Both the position numbers and the translations under genes were made by a program. Under the pieces are notes generated by a model. It worked only from the letters and a program-made list of their open reading frames with translations, was not told the origin of the DNA and did no database searches. 64,000 bases of DNA from Helopsaltes ochotensis (lineage: Eukaryota > Chordata > Aves > Passeriformes > Locustellidae), in assembly GCA_013400155.1 (NCBI GenBank), contig VXBM01000269.1, positions 475,403 to 539,402 on the forward strand, given 5' to 3'. Of the stretch, positions 36,236-48,153 are shown in pieces (positions within the stretch are counted from its first letter, which is position 1; every line of letters starts with the position of its first letter).

Positions 36236-39200
36236 ACAAATGAATTAGATATTGTACACAGATGTCAGCTGCATAATAAAGGCAGAACACTGGAATGAGA
36301 TCCCTTTATTGCTGGATTCAACATTCATTTTTTAAAAAAGAAAGTCCATTGATGTCTTTGCTATTAAGAGTAGCCCACTGTCATTACTGGAGGATGTGAG
36401 CAGTGTCCTGGCAATACCTGCAGGGCTTAACTGGAGGTTTGTTTATGTTATGTGGTACAGCCTTTTCCACCTGCACACATTTTCAAATGTGAACGCTCAC
36501 CAAATGTAGGTGAAGAAGAAGAGCTAAGAAATGTTTGTGGTATTGATTGATGGCATTTCCAATTTTCCATAGTGAAATCAAATCTTTGTGAAAGCTGAAC
36601 TATTCCAAAACATATAACCAAGTAATTCCAATGTTAATATTGAAAGTAGAATGTTTTCTTAGTGGCGAAACACTACCAAAAAGGCAGGAGTGCAGACCAG
36701 CTAAAGAAACACTTGTTCTGTGAATTGGTTGTTGGGACAGGTATGGCGATGGTTCTGCATCTCCAGAACAGAAATCGCTTTTGTTTACAGTTCTGTTCAG
36801 TCAAATTGCCTTTTATACTTCTGTTCAGTCACTATTAGTTCCAAAGAGAGGAGTGTTTAGGCAAGAGAGCATTATTGAAGGCATATGCAGTGCACAAATA
36901 ATAATTGAGAGATTCGTTCAAGGGTACAAAGTTCTGTTACAAGTGGTTCATGAAGTGAATTGAAAAACCTCTTGAACTGCTCCCCCTGCACGTTCTGTTG
37001 AGATGGACTAAAGTTGCAGAGGAGAAACAGTGATTTTTGATTATGGAAATAACTTTTTCTTTGGATGGGAACGTGTTTTTTCAATTGAAATTATTTTTAA
37101 CCACTTGGATAAGCGGATTTCAAGATGAAATCATGTATTTATAAATGTTTGTATGTGGTGAATGGCAGTAGGAAATTAACATTTACATTATAAAGGACTC
37201 TTTAGAGAATGAATTGTTAAGTTAGAAAGTGTTGTTGTTTTGCATCAGCAGGGATAGTGGTAGAGAAATGGAAGGATAATGCTGGAATATTTACTTGTCT
37301 CTGGATGAGCAAGTGGTTTTCCTCTTGACCACAAGGTGACCAGGAGCTCAGGCTCTTGTGAAAAACCTCCATGACTGAGAAAGGCAGATGTCATTAGATC
37401 TTGTCCTCTGCAAGTTTTGCCAAGCTCCTGAGTCTCAGTGTAGCATATAAACAGAGTCAGCCCTGATAGGAATTGTTACTATGTACTTCGTGGCATGTAG
37501 GCCCAATTCCATTTTTCATATCGCTGGCTGTTGTTCTCTAGGAGCAGACTGGACCCAGCATAGGTCCTCTGTTTCTGTTTGTGCAGGTGTTTATTCAGAG
37601 GTTAGGAGCTGGCATTGTTTTGTTCTGTGGAAGAAGTTTGATGGACATTATGGTAACATTCCTCCCACAGGGAGGATTAACTGACAAGCCAACAGCATCA
37701 TGGCATCAGTGAAGGTGCAACCCAGAGGATGATTATGGCAGTTCATTTTCCCTCAGAAGTCTTCTCTGTATTTGAATGTGTTTGAGATTGCAGTTGAGTT
37801 TGGTTTCAAACAGGAAGCCTACGGCAGCAGGCTGGGGAGCCAAGTCTTGTTTTGGGACACAGGACATCAAAGAAGCCACATGCCTAATTGAATCTCTTGT
37901 TCTGCTTGAGTCAAGCAACAGAATATTGTTTTCTGTGAATATTAGCTCATATTTGAGAATTAATTTGTTTCAGTCCTGTCTAGACATGTCTTTTGTTCAT
38001 CTTCTACAAATAGACTTCAGCAAATGGCAAAAGGCTTTTCCAAATCAATAGATTTTAACTATGCATTACAGAACTCTTGAGGATGGCAGTCAGAATGTAT
38101 AATCACAAATGCTAAGGGCAGAACTCTGATTCTCCAAGTCAGAAGTTGATCAGGCAAAACTAAACTTACCTGAGCTCTGACAGGGCATAAGGAAACAACT
38201 TCATTTTATACCAAACAAGATACAGGTCAAGAATTGCTGTACAAATATTCTGAAGCAACTATCATTGATACTTTGCAAACAGTAATTTGTCTGAATAACA
38301 TAATACAATGGTCTGTGATATACTGGTGTATTGAGATGAATTTAGTGTTCAGATACACAGAAATCACAGAGCTTGATTCCAAGTGATTTACTTAGGTGCC
38401 TTTTTAAAGGGGGTCTTAAAGGATGAACCTGTTTTCTGTCTCATTGCATCTCTTCCCTGCTTGTATACATCTTTGCAGAGTATTTACCCTTTTCAGGAAA
38501 TGCAAATTGTGTCACCATTCTCAGTTTCCCCTTTTCTCAATTATAATGGAAGCTAGCATGGTGGGAGTGGCAAGTGAGGTCTGCAAGCCCGTGGGCCAAT
38601 ACTTCACAGCTGAGCTGTGGAACTGCATTGCAGGTGTGTTGTTTTCAATTGGCACTGTGTAGTGATATTTGAAATATTCTGACAGAGATCTCCTTATTTA
38701 ACATTTTTGGAACCAGTTGCCTGCAGACAGCATACCTGATATTTAAGGAATTTGTCTTTTCTGAGACAGGACAGTAAATGACACCAAGTGTTCTTATGCT
38801 AAAAGAGAAGACAATAGAAAGTTCTAAAGCAAATGCAAATAGGCCTTTTCTACTGTGCCATGCCTGACATTGCTATCAGTACTGTTAGTGATGCTGTACT
38901 GGCAATTTAGATTAAATCTGTGCCTAGCATGTCCAGCGCTCAAAGTAAGGACTATCACGTGTCTCTCTCCTTGCTGTGCTACACATGGGTCTTGTGTAAT
39001 CACTACCAATAGATAAGAATTAAATGGGAAGAAAAAGTAGCAAAAAACAATTCTATTGTCATGGGGAAGGCAAAGGAAAGATAGGTAGAAAAGATTGTAT
39101 GTGCAATTAGTGCTGTGATAATAATTGAAAATGCAGTTACTAAAGGTCAGCCATCTCCAAAGGCGAATTTTGCTTTCCTGCTCATAGACTTTGAAGTAGT

Positions 39201-40530
39201 GGGGGAGAAGCTTGAGGGAAGCAACAAGTAGGGGCAGGTTGGGCAGCAGAGGATAAGAGATCATGTTTGCCTCCTCGGGACCTTAGGTCTTCTAATGATG
39301 AAGTCACATACATCTCTAGTAATTGCATGTCTTGCAGTATTGATTGTTCGCTACAAGGCATGGAAGATGCCTCTCTCTCCCTTCTTCGTTATACTCTGCC
39401 TTTGTGTATCTCCTGCTCAAGGGATTGAGGAACAGCAGAACTAATTCGCTCTCACATTCTTCTCTGCCTTTTGACACATTTACTAAAAAGGACAAGGAAT
39501 TTTTTCCCCAAAATCCATACCTAAAGATTTGAAGAGACAACTACAAAGCATAAAACTAAAGCTGGAAAATCTACCTACTATATGCGTAACCCAAGCTGTA
39601 TTTTCTTTAAGACATTTCATTGAAAATATAACATAAATGTTCTTCTTTTCTTTCCTTTTATACTTGACAGTATGTGTGTAAAGATGTGAGAGCCTGAATG
39701 TGGTGTTACTTATTGTTGTTATTTAGTAAAGCCACAGAGCTGAAATGATAAGTAATCCAAACCTCATAATAATAAGTAGGCATGACTCATGGATTACTTG
39801 TAAAGTATTTGTTCCATTAATCCAACTCTACTGTGTGGTTTGAAAGTAATTACATTTTAAATATCAGTGTGAATAACTTAAAGGTTTGGGATCACTTGAA
39901 GTTTCTTATCAATCATCAGCTAATACCCCTTACTTATAATTTGCATTCTTAACAGAATAAATGACTCAAAGCTACTTCTTATTTTACTTCTTTTTATAAT
40001 TATTTACAACTTCCTTTGATTGTATGGTAATATCCTTCACATTTACATCCTTTAATGTCTTAGAGGTTACAAGTATCAAGTTTGTTCAATTTGAATGCTT
40101 TATGGAGAGAAGTCCAGAAGTTTCTATGATCTTTTGTAATATTTGAGGGAATAGGAAGCATCTGAAGCTCAGTTGTGTTGAATGCATATTTATTTATCTA
40201 TGCAAAATATTAGGACAATCTGAGACAGATCCAAAAACTATAACAAAAAAATATATTATCTACTTTAAGTGCTAATCAAAATGCTATCCACACGTAGCTG
40301 CTGAATAGGCCATATGTGGCCAATGCAAATAGGGATGTGATGTGACTGTTCCTTGTCATGCTAGATTAGTCAGTTCCTGAAGATACAGTGCTGATACAGA
40401 GGACAATTGCTATGGGATTTGATGGGTCATCTGATTATCATATTCTGTAATACTCTTACTAATCTCAGAGGAGCTGGATTTCCGAGCAGGTAAATAAAGA
40501 GAGTGCAACTATATTCACACCCAGAATATT

Positions 40531-40632
40531 CTGACTTGGAACGGGGCCAAAAGGATCATCGAGTTCAACTCTTAAGTGAATGGCCCAGGGGTCAAAGCCG
40601 CAACCTTGGCATCATTAGCACTCTGCTCTAAA
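40531..40632 (-). mobile_element. tRNA-Ile-derived SINE fragment (TguSINE1-like)
   Basis: Read on the minus strand, 40632 to about 40575 resembles the 3' two-thirds of tRNA-Ile: AGAGCAGAGTGCTAATGATG, then CCAAGGTTGCGGC, a decayed B-box region, and a TGGGCCA end. It continues into AGTTGAACTCGATGATCCTTTTGG, a CR1-like tail. The tRNA 5' end with the A box is missing and the T-loop is mutated, so this is neither an active tRNA nor a mobile SINE. Zebra finch TguSINE1 has this tRNA-Ile head plus CR1 tail design. The family name is from memory. Confidence 0.8.
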
Positions 40633-41075
40633 TTGGAACAAAAGATCGCTCTTCCTCTGAGACAGTTACACAACAATGCAAATATTTAGGAAACACAAAG
40701 GAAAATTGCTGCCATATGTAATTTTTTTAATGTAATAATGCTAGTGAAGGAAGTATTACTACTAGAAAATATTTCCCTCCTCCATCACACTCCTTAAGTC
40801 TAGCTGTCTCATTTTTGTGACTCTGAAGTGCAGGAATGCTGGCTCCATGTTAGTGACAGAGGGAAAAATTCAGTTCTATACATTGCACATCATGATGAAA
40901 GAGCAAACCAGCTTTGAGGCTTCTTCTCAAGTTTGCCCAGAGCTTTCTCAGTAAGAGGAAATAAAAAGCTTTTTAGATTCTGTAACTGTTTCTGGGAAGT
41001 GTTTTACATCTCTCTTCATTTCATGTAATGTGGTATACCTTGGTCTCAAAAAATAATAATGTTCTTCCTCAGTTC

Positions 41076-41143
41076 AAAAAAAAAAAAAAAAAAAAACCAA
41101 ACAAAAAACCAAAAAACCAACAACCCAAACCAATAAAAAACCA
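41076..41143. repeat. Poly(A) run followed by A/C-rich tract
   Basis: Twenty-one A followed by CCAAACAAAAAACC-type text up to 41143. The complement of the G/T tracts elsewhere, it may be the tail of an unrecognised element or simple low-complexity DNA. Confidence 0.93.
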
Positions 41144-42424
41144 CAGCATTGTTTAAGAATGGTTTTACTTGTCTTTAACTACAAAGGGGAAGAATGAAAT
41201 TTGTCTCTCTTAAAGTACATTACAGATGACCTACTGTCCAAACTCATTTACTATTATTAGATCTTTCCAAACCTGAGATGTGCTGACATCCTGTCTTTAA
41301 TGCTCTTGTAAATTCTGAAGTAAACAGATTTCAAAGACACTTGACTGTTAGTGTGAAGACAAGGTCAAGGAGTTGAATGGCACATCCTCCTCGTACAATA
41401 AGACTGCCTATCAATCAGCTTTACTACCAAATTCTTAATAAAGAAAAGAGATCAGAATGTGACAAAAGTGTATCTTGGAAAATATATGGGCATGATATAC
41501 ATCTTGGTATCCTTGGAATAGTAGCTAATGTATCAGAGTAGCTAACAACCATTACATAGGACCTGGAAATATGGTTGTCTCCTGTAGGAGAACCTCTTCA
41601 GCAGATTATTTCTTCTGAAAATTAGAAATAGAAAAAATCTATTATGTTAAAGTGGTCTGAACTTTTTAAGTAACTAAAATGTGAACACATTTAGGTATCT
41701 AAAATAAGCAAGATGGTTAAATTTAATTTAAGAATGATCATGTTTTAGTCTTGATGATTCAAGGATGGTAATTTATAGACATTAAAAAATCAATCATTGC
41801 ATTCACTGGCTATGCATTTGGCAAATACACACTCAGAAGTGTGGTCATTTTTGTTTTTCAATATGCTGAAAGATTTTTGCATTTTTTAGCATGCCCTGTG
41901 GTGCCACTATTTTTCATTTCCCTAAATTTTCTGCAGCGCTTTTTCTACAGAGTTAGGTTTTAGAGGTAGGTTAATAAATGGTAATGTTAAATACATCCAG
42001 TCTCCCATTTAATAGTAGGACACAGTCTAAAGTTAGACAGATGGCTCTGGAAGAAGGAATTCCCTTTACCTGCTAAGTAAATATATAGGAACAAGAAAAT
42101 TTTGACTTGAATATCTTGTTGGTATTAACAAGGATTTTAAAAACCTGAGAAAATATAAAACGCCCATGTGATGAAGCACTTCAGGTGCATTCAACAGTCA
42201 AGGAATTATAGGTGTCTTTAAGATACATAGTGAAGGTTTTTCATTCAGTCATTATCTCATGATTATAATGAGAGTTTGTCTCAGTAAAAACAATTCATAC
42301 CTGGAGATGCAGTCTGATCCAGTCTACACACAAGATACATTTACATATAAATTTACACATATTCATATTACATTTAAATTTATACATATTTATGTATGTA
42401 AATATAGCTCTTGTGGTGAATTTG

Positions 42425-42500
42425 GCAGTGCTGGGTTAATGGTTCATTGGTTGATAATCTTAGAGGTCTTTTCCAACCTAAATGATTCTATGATTTTATG
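42425..42500 (+). mobile_element. CR1 3' tail fragment with octamer end
   Basis: GGCAGTGCTGGGTTAATGGT, then TTGATAATCTTAGAGGTCTT, then TTCCAACCTAAATGATTCTATGATTTTATG is a CR1 3' end in forward orientation, ending in the ATTCTATG octamer repeat. An AT-rich, palindrome-rich stretch (42340-42410) lies just 5' of it. Confidence 0.92.
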
Positions 42501-43460
42501 AAAAGGAGAGCAGATGGTGCTCTTTGGTTTTCCATGGGATTTTCCACAAATGTAGGGCAGTAGGCATTGAGTGACTCCTTCTGACCACCTTACTGTTTTT
42601 TTCTCCAATGATAGCTGGAATCTGTATTTCTTTGAAAAAACTGCCCTGGAGTGGACATAATTTGGAAATAAGAACAGCAAATGTATCTTGGTCTCTTCCC
42701 AAATGCTAGCATGTTGGGTTTAATTTACTGATCAATCTGGTTTCCAAGTCATGTATAAAAGATATTTAATAAAACGTCTGGTGGGACTAGTGGCTAGAAT
42801 TTGGTATCTTTGCATTTATTTGTAGAGTACTTGTGTGCTGAACATTCCCTGTGAACTGGAGGCTTGACCACATATACCAAAAGGTTTGCCAAAGCTTTCA
42901 TGGGTTAAATTCCCCAGAGTGGGAGTTTAGAGTGGAATCAACAGCAGCAGAAAAGGAAAAAAAAGCTTTCCTTGAGCAAATCCTTTTTTTTTTACTTTTC
43001 GTTTAAGCTTGGCTACTTTGGGCAGTTGAATAAGGCTGAGATATATGACTGCAAAATGACATTTAGATAAAATACTTTCGTGCCACTTTTCAGACTCCAA
43101 ATGTAGAGTTTGGGATACAACTATAATTTCAGACTTCACATCCAAAGATTTTGCAGGCTCTGTGTTGTAAGTATTTTTCTTATCAGTAAATGTGAAGGTT
43201 TCTTTTGTTGGCTCAACCAAAGTGTTGCCAGTCAGGAACTTCTTTGGAACAAGCGCTCTTGAAGCAGAGTTCAGTTCTGCTGAATTTAAAGCAAAATAAC
43301 AAAGCTTTTGGTTTTAGTTGATGAAGTTGTGGATTCCCTAGCAAATATGCAGGGAAGTTCCTTCTGTGTGATGCTTTAACTGTGTTGGTTGTCTACAGAA
43401 AATTACTTTTGATGCACAGTATCTTCAACAAAGTCAAATTATGTAATTTTCAATGGCTGC

Positions 43461-43525
43461 AGAATCACAAATTGAGTGAGGTTGGAAGGGACCTCTTTGA
43501 CATCATTGAATCCAGCACGCTTGAC
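43461..43525 (-). mobile_element. CR1 3' tail fragment
   Basis: CAGAATCACAAATTGAGTGA, then GGTTGGAAGGGACCTC, then TTTGACATCATTGAATCCAGC is a diverged minus-strand CR1 3' end. The adjoining 43525-43800 is GC-richer and may be the element's 5' continuation or another repeat. I could not match it to the CR1 coding region. Confidence 0.8.
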
Positions 43526-43800
43526 CAAAGGATGGTGATCTAGATCCTGTCCACTCCTCACAGTTTTGTATCGTCTATAAACTGCTGCCATCATCCCATG
43601 GATCTCTTTCCCATCTTCTCGGACACTGTGAAATTTGCAGTCCTCCATCTGCAGCCGTTCTCTCTTGGTAGCCTTCAACCACCAGCAGTCTCATGCGAGG
43701 AAGGAGCCCATCTCCTGCTGTCCCAGTCTTAGTGAGAGAGCCCAGACACCCCAACAGCCTCAGAGCTGTATCTGCTGCTGGCACCTCCATCTGAGCTTGA
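43526..43800 (-). other. GC-richer segment adjoining CR1 tail, unidentified
   Basis: It stays open for about 70-80 codons in two minus frames and ends abruptly near 43800. It has no match I recognise. It could be the 3' untranslated part of a diverged CR1 subfamily or an unrelated repeat into which the CR1 tail was joined. Confidence 0.3.
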
Positions 43801-44795
43801 GCAGTAGATGATAGGGGAAGAAGGAGAACAGGAAATAGCCTTCGCTCCTACAAAAGAACTTTTTAGACCCTGGGTCACTTTTTCTCTCTTTCTGGTCTCC
43901 TTTAATGTCAGACAAGAACATGATTGAAGCTTTCAGTTCCTTCAGTGCTCTGGGTTATTTTGCATGCGGAGGACTATTCTTATTCTGTGGGGCTTGTTTT
44001 AGCTTGCATTTGAAATTACATGCCGATAATTTATAGTGGACCAGGCTTCTGTTAGGGGCAGTTAGTCATCACCAAGTGAATGGATGTATTAGCATGTCAC
44101 CCTGGTATATATCAACCTCCTCTCCCATAAAACATAGTGGCAGCTGTGAATACACTCTTAGTGCAGCTTTCTTTTAAGAAAATAGATCCAGCAAGGCATG
44201 TATTCAGAAGATCCCTTCTACCAAGGATCATTGCCTTGCTGTTTTATTTTTGGAATGTTCATTAACGTGGCATGGAAACACCACAGATCCATGTGGAGGT
44301 GTTAACAGCCAGAAAATTGGCTGCTTCCTGCACTTGTTGCTATGAAGTGTGATCTTAGTTTGGAAACTCCTGTGTAAATGCATGTATTTGTCTTAGGATT
44401 CTGTTTCCTAGCAAGCCGTGACACAGTGCAAAATGTGCTGCATTTGCTGTGGCTGGCCCTCTTAACCTGTCAGCATAATTTATGGGAACACTTTCCAACA
44501 CCTTCTGCTGCTAATGGTCTCTCAAAGTCCTGCAGAAAAGGCTAGTTCTGCCTCCTAATTTTGAGCCATGATACTGGCACTATTTGTCTCTTTTCTGGAT
44601 CTATTTTGGATTTATATCTGGCCGAGGGTTTAAAAGAGCTGCTATTAAAGCAGAAACATCTGCTGGGGCTTTACGTGCTGCTGGCTTGCCAAGTTCAGCA
44701 GCAGGCCAAACTACAGCTGATGGCTCAGCCCTCCACAGGTGTCATTGCAGTTACAGGAGAATGACTGTAAGGGAAATTGGGCTGCTGAAAGCTCT

Positions 44796-44836
44796 AAACA
44801 AAACAAACAAACAAACAAATAATTAAATAAATAAAA
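44796..44836. repeat. (AAAC)n/(AAAT)n microsatellite
   Basis: AACAAAACAAACAAACAAAC followed by AAATAATTAAATAAATAAAA. Confidence 0.9.
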
Positions 44837-46280
44837 CCCCTTCAGCAACCGTAGAAGGCTGTTAGGAGATTATGGTAGAGGTCATTAGCGAATAACAGAA
44901 ACAAATCCTGCTGAAGTGGTTGTGAGTATCTGAATGCCCTGGTGTCCCTGATTGCTGCAGCACCCTGAGATGTGCCTCCTTCCATTCCTACCTGCAGGCT
45001 TCCCATTGTGCTCTGCACACTGCCAGCTCAGGCAGCACAGACACACAGCGATTTTAAACGCTGTCAGGAAAACCTGATTTTGTTTAACCATATTTTCATG
45101 ATTCAGACACATCATGGCAATCTCGTTTGTGGGCAGACATGGGTGATGCAGATGATTGTTTTGACGTGGATTGTTTTTCAAGGAGAGGAATCCAAAACAA
45201 TGCTTTAAAATTCCTTGTAAAGGTTTTATTCTGGTGCAATTGTAATAATGTGAAATAATCACTCCTTTGACGCTGGAGACATGGGGACTGACATCTTGGA
45301 TGAACTTGAGCTGCATCTGAGCACTGCACAGTCTCCATCCCAGATGTGTACTTGCAGTTTCAGAGAAGGGTGCCAGAAAACTCACAACAAGCAACAGTGG
45401 GTCTCTGATACATTTCCAGAGCCTATTTTTCCGTATTTACTTCTTTAGGATTTTTATTCTTTTAAAAAATGTCCAGTTACTCCCTTAGTTTTGCCAAGCA
45501 TTTGTCTTCAGGTGCAGAATACCACAGTCAAATTACTGACAAAACACTGACCTCTTTTACCTTTTTATAAAGGGCTACACCTGGCCACATCGTTCATTTT
45601 CCCTCCTATCTCCCCCACAGCAATCATAAAACGGAGGTTAGCATTTTAGCAGCAAAAGCTAAAACTGCTGCATTTGGAGTTAAAGAAGTGTTCCTCTTAC
45701 TGAAGAGTGAGTAGAAGATTGTTATAGTTGGCAGAGCCCATTGCTAGAGGAATAGATAATTGCATGTGAATGTGCATATGCAATTTATTAGGTTATTATC
45801 AGTTCTTTTTTAATTTTGTATATGTTCCTATTCCAACCAGTTCTATCCAGTGATTACAAGAAAATTTGCTGTTCTGGTCAGAAAGCACAAGGCCAAATCC
45901 TCTCATGTATCCCAACATGTTTCTTGCCTTCCAAAAAGCTGCCTGACTGAGAATAAAGTTGTTTCAGAAATATTTCAGCTGTGTTTAGTGGTTTAAATAA
46001 AAAGCCTGGGCTATGGGAAATGCCTAGCATTCTTCCATGGTGGAAAATTTTTAATGTTCCTTGCAAACCTCAAGAAAATATTCTTGAACCATCTCCTTTC
46101 CCCAAAGAACACAAGTATGTGAGATAAGAAATAATTCCTTTGTAATTACTCATTTCCCCTCTCAACACTCATAAAAGAGAAATCATACTGGAAGTGACAT
46201 ATGTATGTTTCCATTTCTGGCAATATAGTTAGTAAGTTCAATTTTGGAAAAGTGCATTTTAGCAACAAAGATTTCTTTTT

Positions 46281-46350
46281 CCAAACCAAAAAAAACCCCC
46301 ACATAAAACCCCAAAACACCAAAAAGTACCCCACCAAAACAAAATCCAAC
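46281..46350. repeat. A/C-rich low-complexity tract
   Basis: CCAAACCAAAAAAAACCCCC followed by repeated AAAACCCC/AAACACC/TACCCC text, with several C-runs of four or five. The opposite strand is G/T-rich with regularly spaced G-runs. Confidence 0.92.
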
Positions 46351-46436
46351 TTTTTTTTCCAAAGATGGTTGTCTAAATAGGCAAAAGGAAGTTAGTATTA
46401 CATAGGAAGTATTAATTTATTTTGTAGGTAGTAACT

Positions 46437-46470
46437 GAATAGTTAATTGAATAGTTAATTAAATAGTTAA
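46437..46470. repeat. 12-bp tandem repeat, 3 copies
   Basis: GAATAGTTAATT, GAATAGTTAATT, AAATAGTTAA: three adjacent copies, the last diverged. Confidence 0.92.
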
Positions 46471-48089
46471 GTCTCTCAATAGCAAACTTCCCAAATGCTC
46501 CATGATACACTCTATTCCTTGGTGAGACCTACTAATGCAGTGCTGGGCTTGTAGCTGCTGAAACTGAATCTGCACAGGGTGTTTCTTGGGATAAATTCTT
46601 GCATATGAGCTGTTAGTTACACAATACGTTAAATTCAGTGAAGAAAATGTGGTAAGAAATTCATCTTTCCCTATTTCCCAAAATTTCATTCTTGTTTTCT
46701 ACTCCCTCATGTAGGCCACTGGAACTGTTTGTGGGAAGGGATTGTAAACAGCATTACTGAAATGATCAAAAGGCAAGACTTCAAAACCATTAATTTGACT
46801 GTGAATTATTTCAATAAGTTTGTTATTAACAGGAACAAATGACTGGGGTTGAATGATTGTGGGGGAAATTTTAATTTGCCCCCAAGCACCTTAAGGTACC
46901 CCTGTGCCCCTTGAGGGCAGCGTGGTCCAGCATGTACCCCAGCTCTTCCATGGCTGCAAAGCTAAGGAAGAAATAACCCAGAGCTTTTATTTTATGCTAA
47001 AATAAGACATAACCCTGTCTCGCTGGTGGTGTCTTGTCTGCTTTGTCACTGTGACACTGCTTGTTTCATGGTTGAGTGGATTCATCACAAGTATCTGTGT
47101 ACTGCAAGCGTGGCTACAGGCTGTACCTTCCGAGACGTACTGTCAGCAAGTGCTGCGTGTTGGTGATGGAATTAATGCACCGAGGCAGTAGTTTCAGAAT
47201 AGGTGTCTAACCTAAATTAACACTTTCTGAGAGGAAAGGAGATGGCTGCAGCTAATAGAAGCTAATGTGATGTTTTGACAGCCTGTAAAATATAAAAGCT
47301 AATTGTTGAAGCTGTGCAGCAAAGTAATGAGGAGCTTGAAAATGTAACTGATAAGCAGAGTGATTATAGACTAATGAGCAGGATGTTTGTGGTATATTGA
47401 AGGACTAATGAAGGGCTGCAAAAGATAACTGCGATGGTATACCGTGAGATACGCAGAGTAGGAATGTTTAAATACAGAAAGGTTACACAAGGACCCAGTG
47501 CTGCTAACTGTTGGAGTTTGAGCGTGTGTGTGTGTGCTTTGTGAAGATGAAGCTATTAACCAAAACCAGTACCTGATAAATGCATGACAGAAGATACTAA
47601 TAACAGAAAAATTATACAGTAGGTAAATACATATTGTATAATTCACGTATCTCCATCACATAACACCCGCATCTGTACAGAGAACTCTGTCTGTCGCTGT
47701 CCATGTCCATGTTCTCTCATAAGAAAACGTGAATGCTGCTGTACCAATGGGTCCAGACAGCTCTGAGACAGGATGGTTCCTGGAAAACGTGAACTTCAAA
47801 ACACTTTCTTCAAAGGTAATTGCAACATCAGGGTAGAAGATTGTAGCCCGGCATGCCAGTCTGGGGCCCAGTCAGGCGGTGTCAGAGGACCCGGCCGTGT
47901 GTGCTGCAAAATAAGGTCATGTCTTAGTCATCACTGTGACATTAGCAGCCAGAGTTCCTGAGGAAAGATCTGACTCCCTAAAGTCACCTGCCATGGTAAT
48001 CCTGGCTTTTACTGTTTTACTGCAGAGGACTGGTTTTCCCTCCACTGTGGCCAGTTGAATTGGAAATGATTAATGCTTTGAACAAAAGC

Positions 48090-48153
48090 CTAGTTCGAGA
48101 ACGTGTGATGTTTATGATCCTCTAGTTCTAGAATATGTGATGTTTATGATCCT
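48090..48153. repeat. 32-bp tandem duplication, 2 copies
   Basis: Copy 1 is 48090-48121 and copy 2 is 48122-48153, identical at 29 of 32 positions. The differences include CG in copy 1 against TA in copy 2, consistent with CpG decay after duplication. Confidence 0.93.

Noticed and set aside
44885..45394. 169-codon minus-strand ORF
   Set aside because: Unrecognised, with no motif and no promoter or tail. Overlapping frames are also open.
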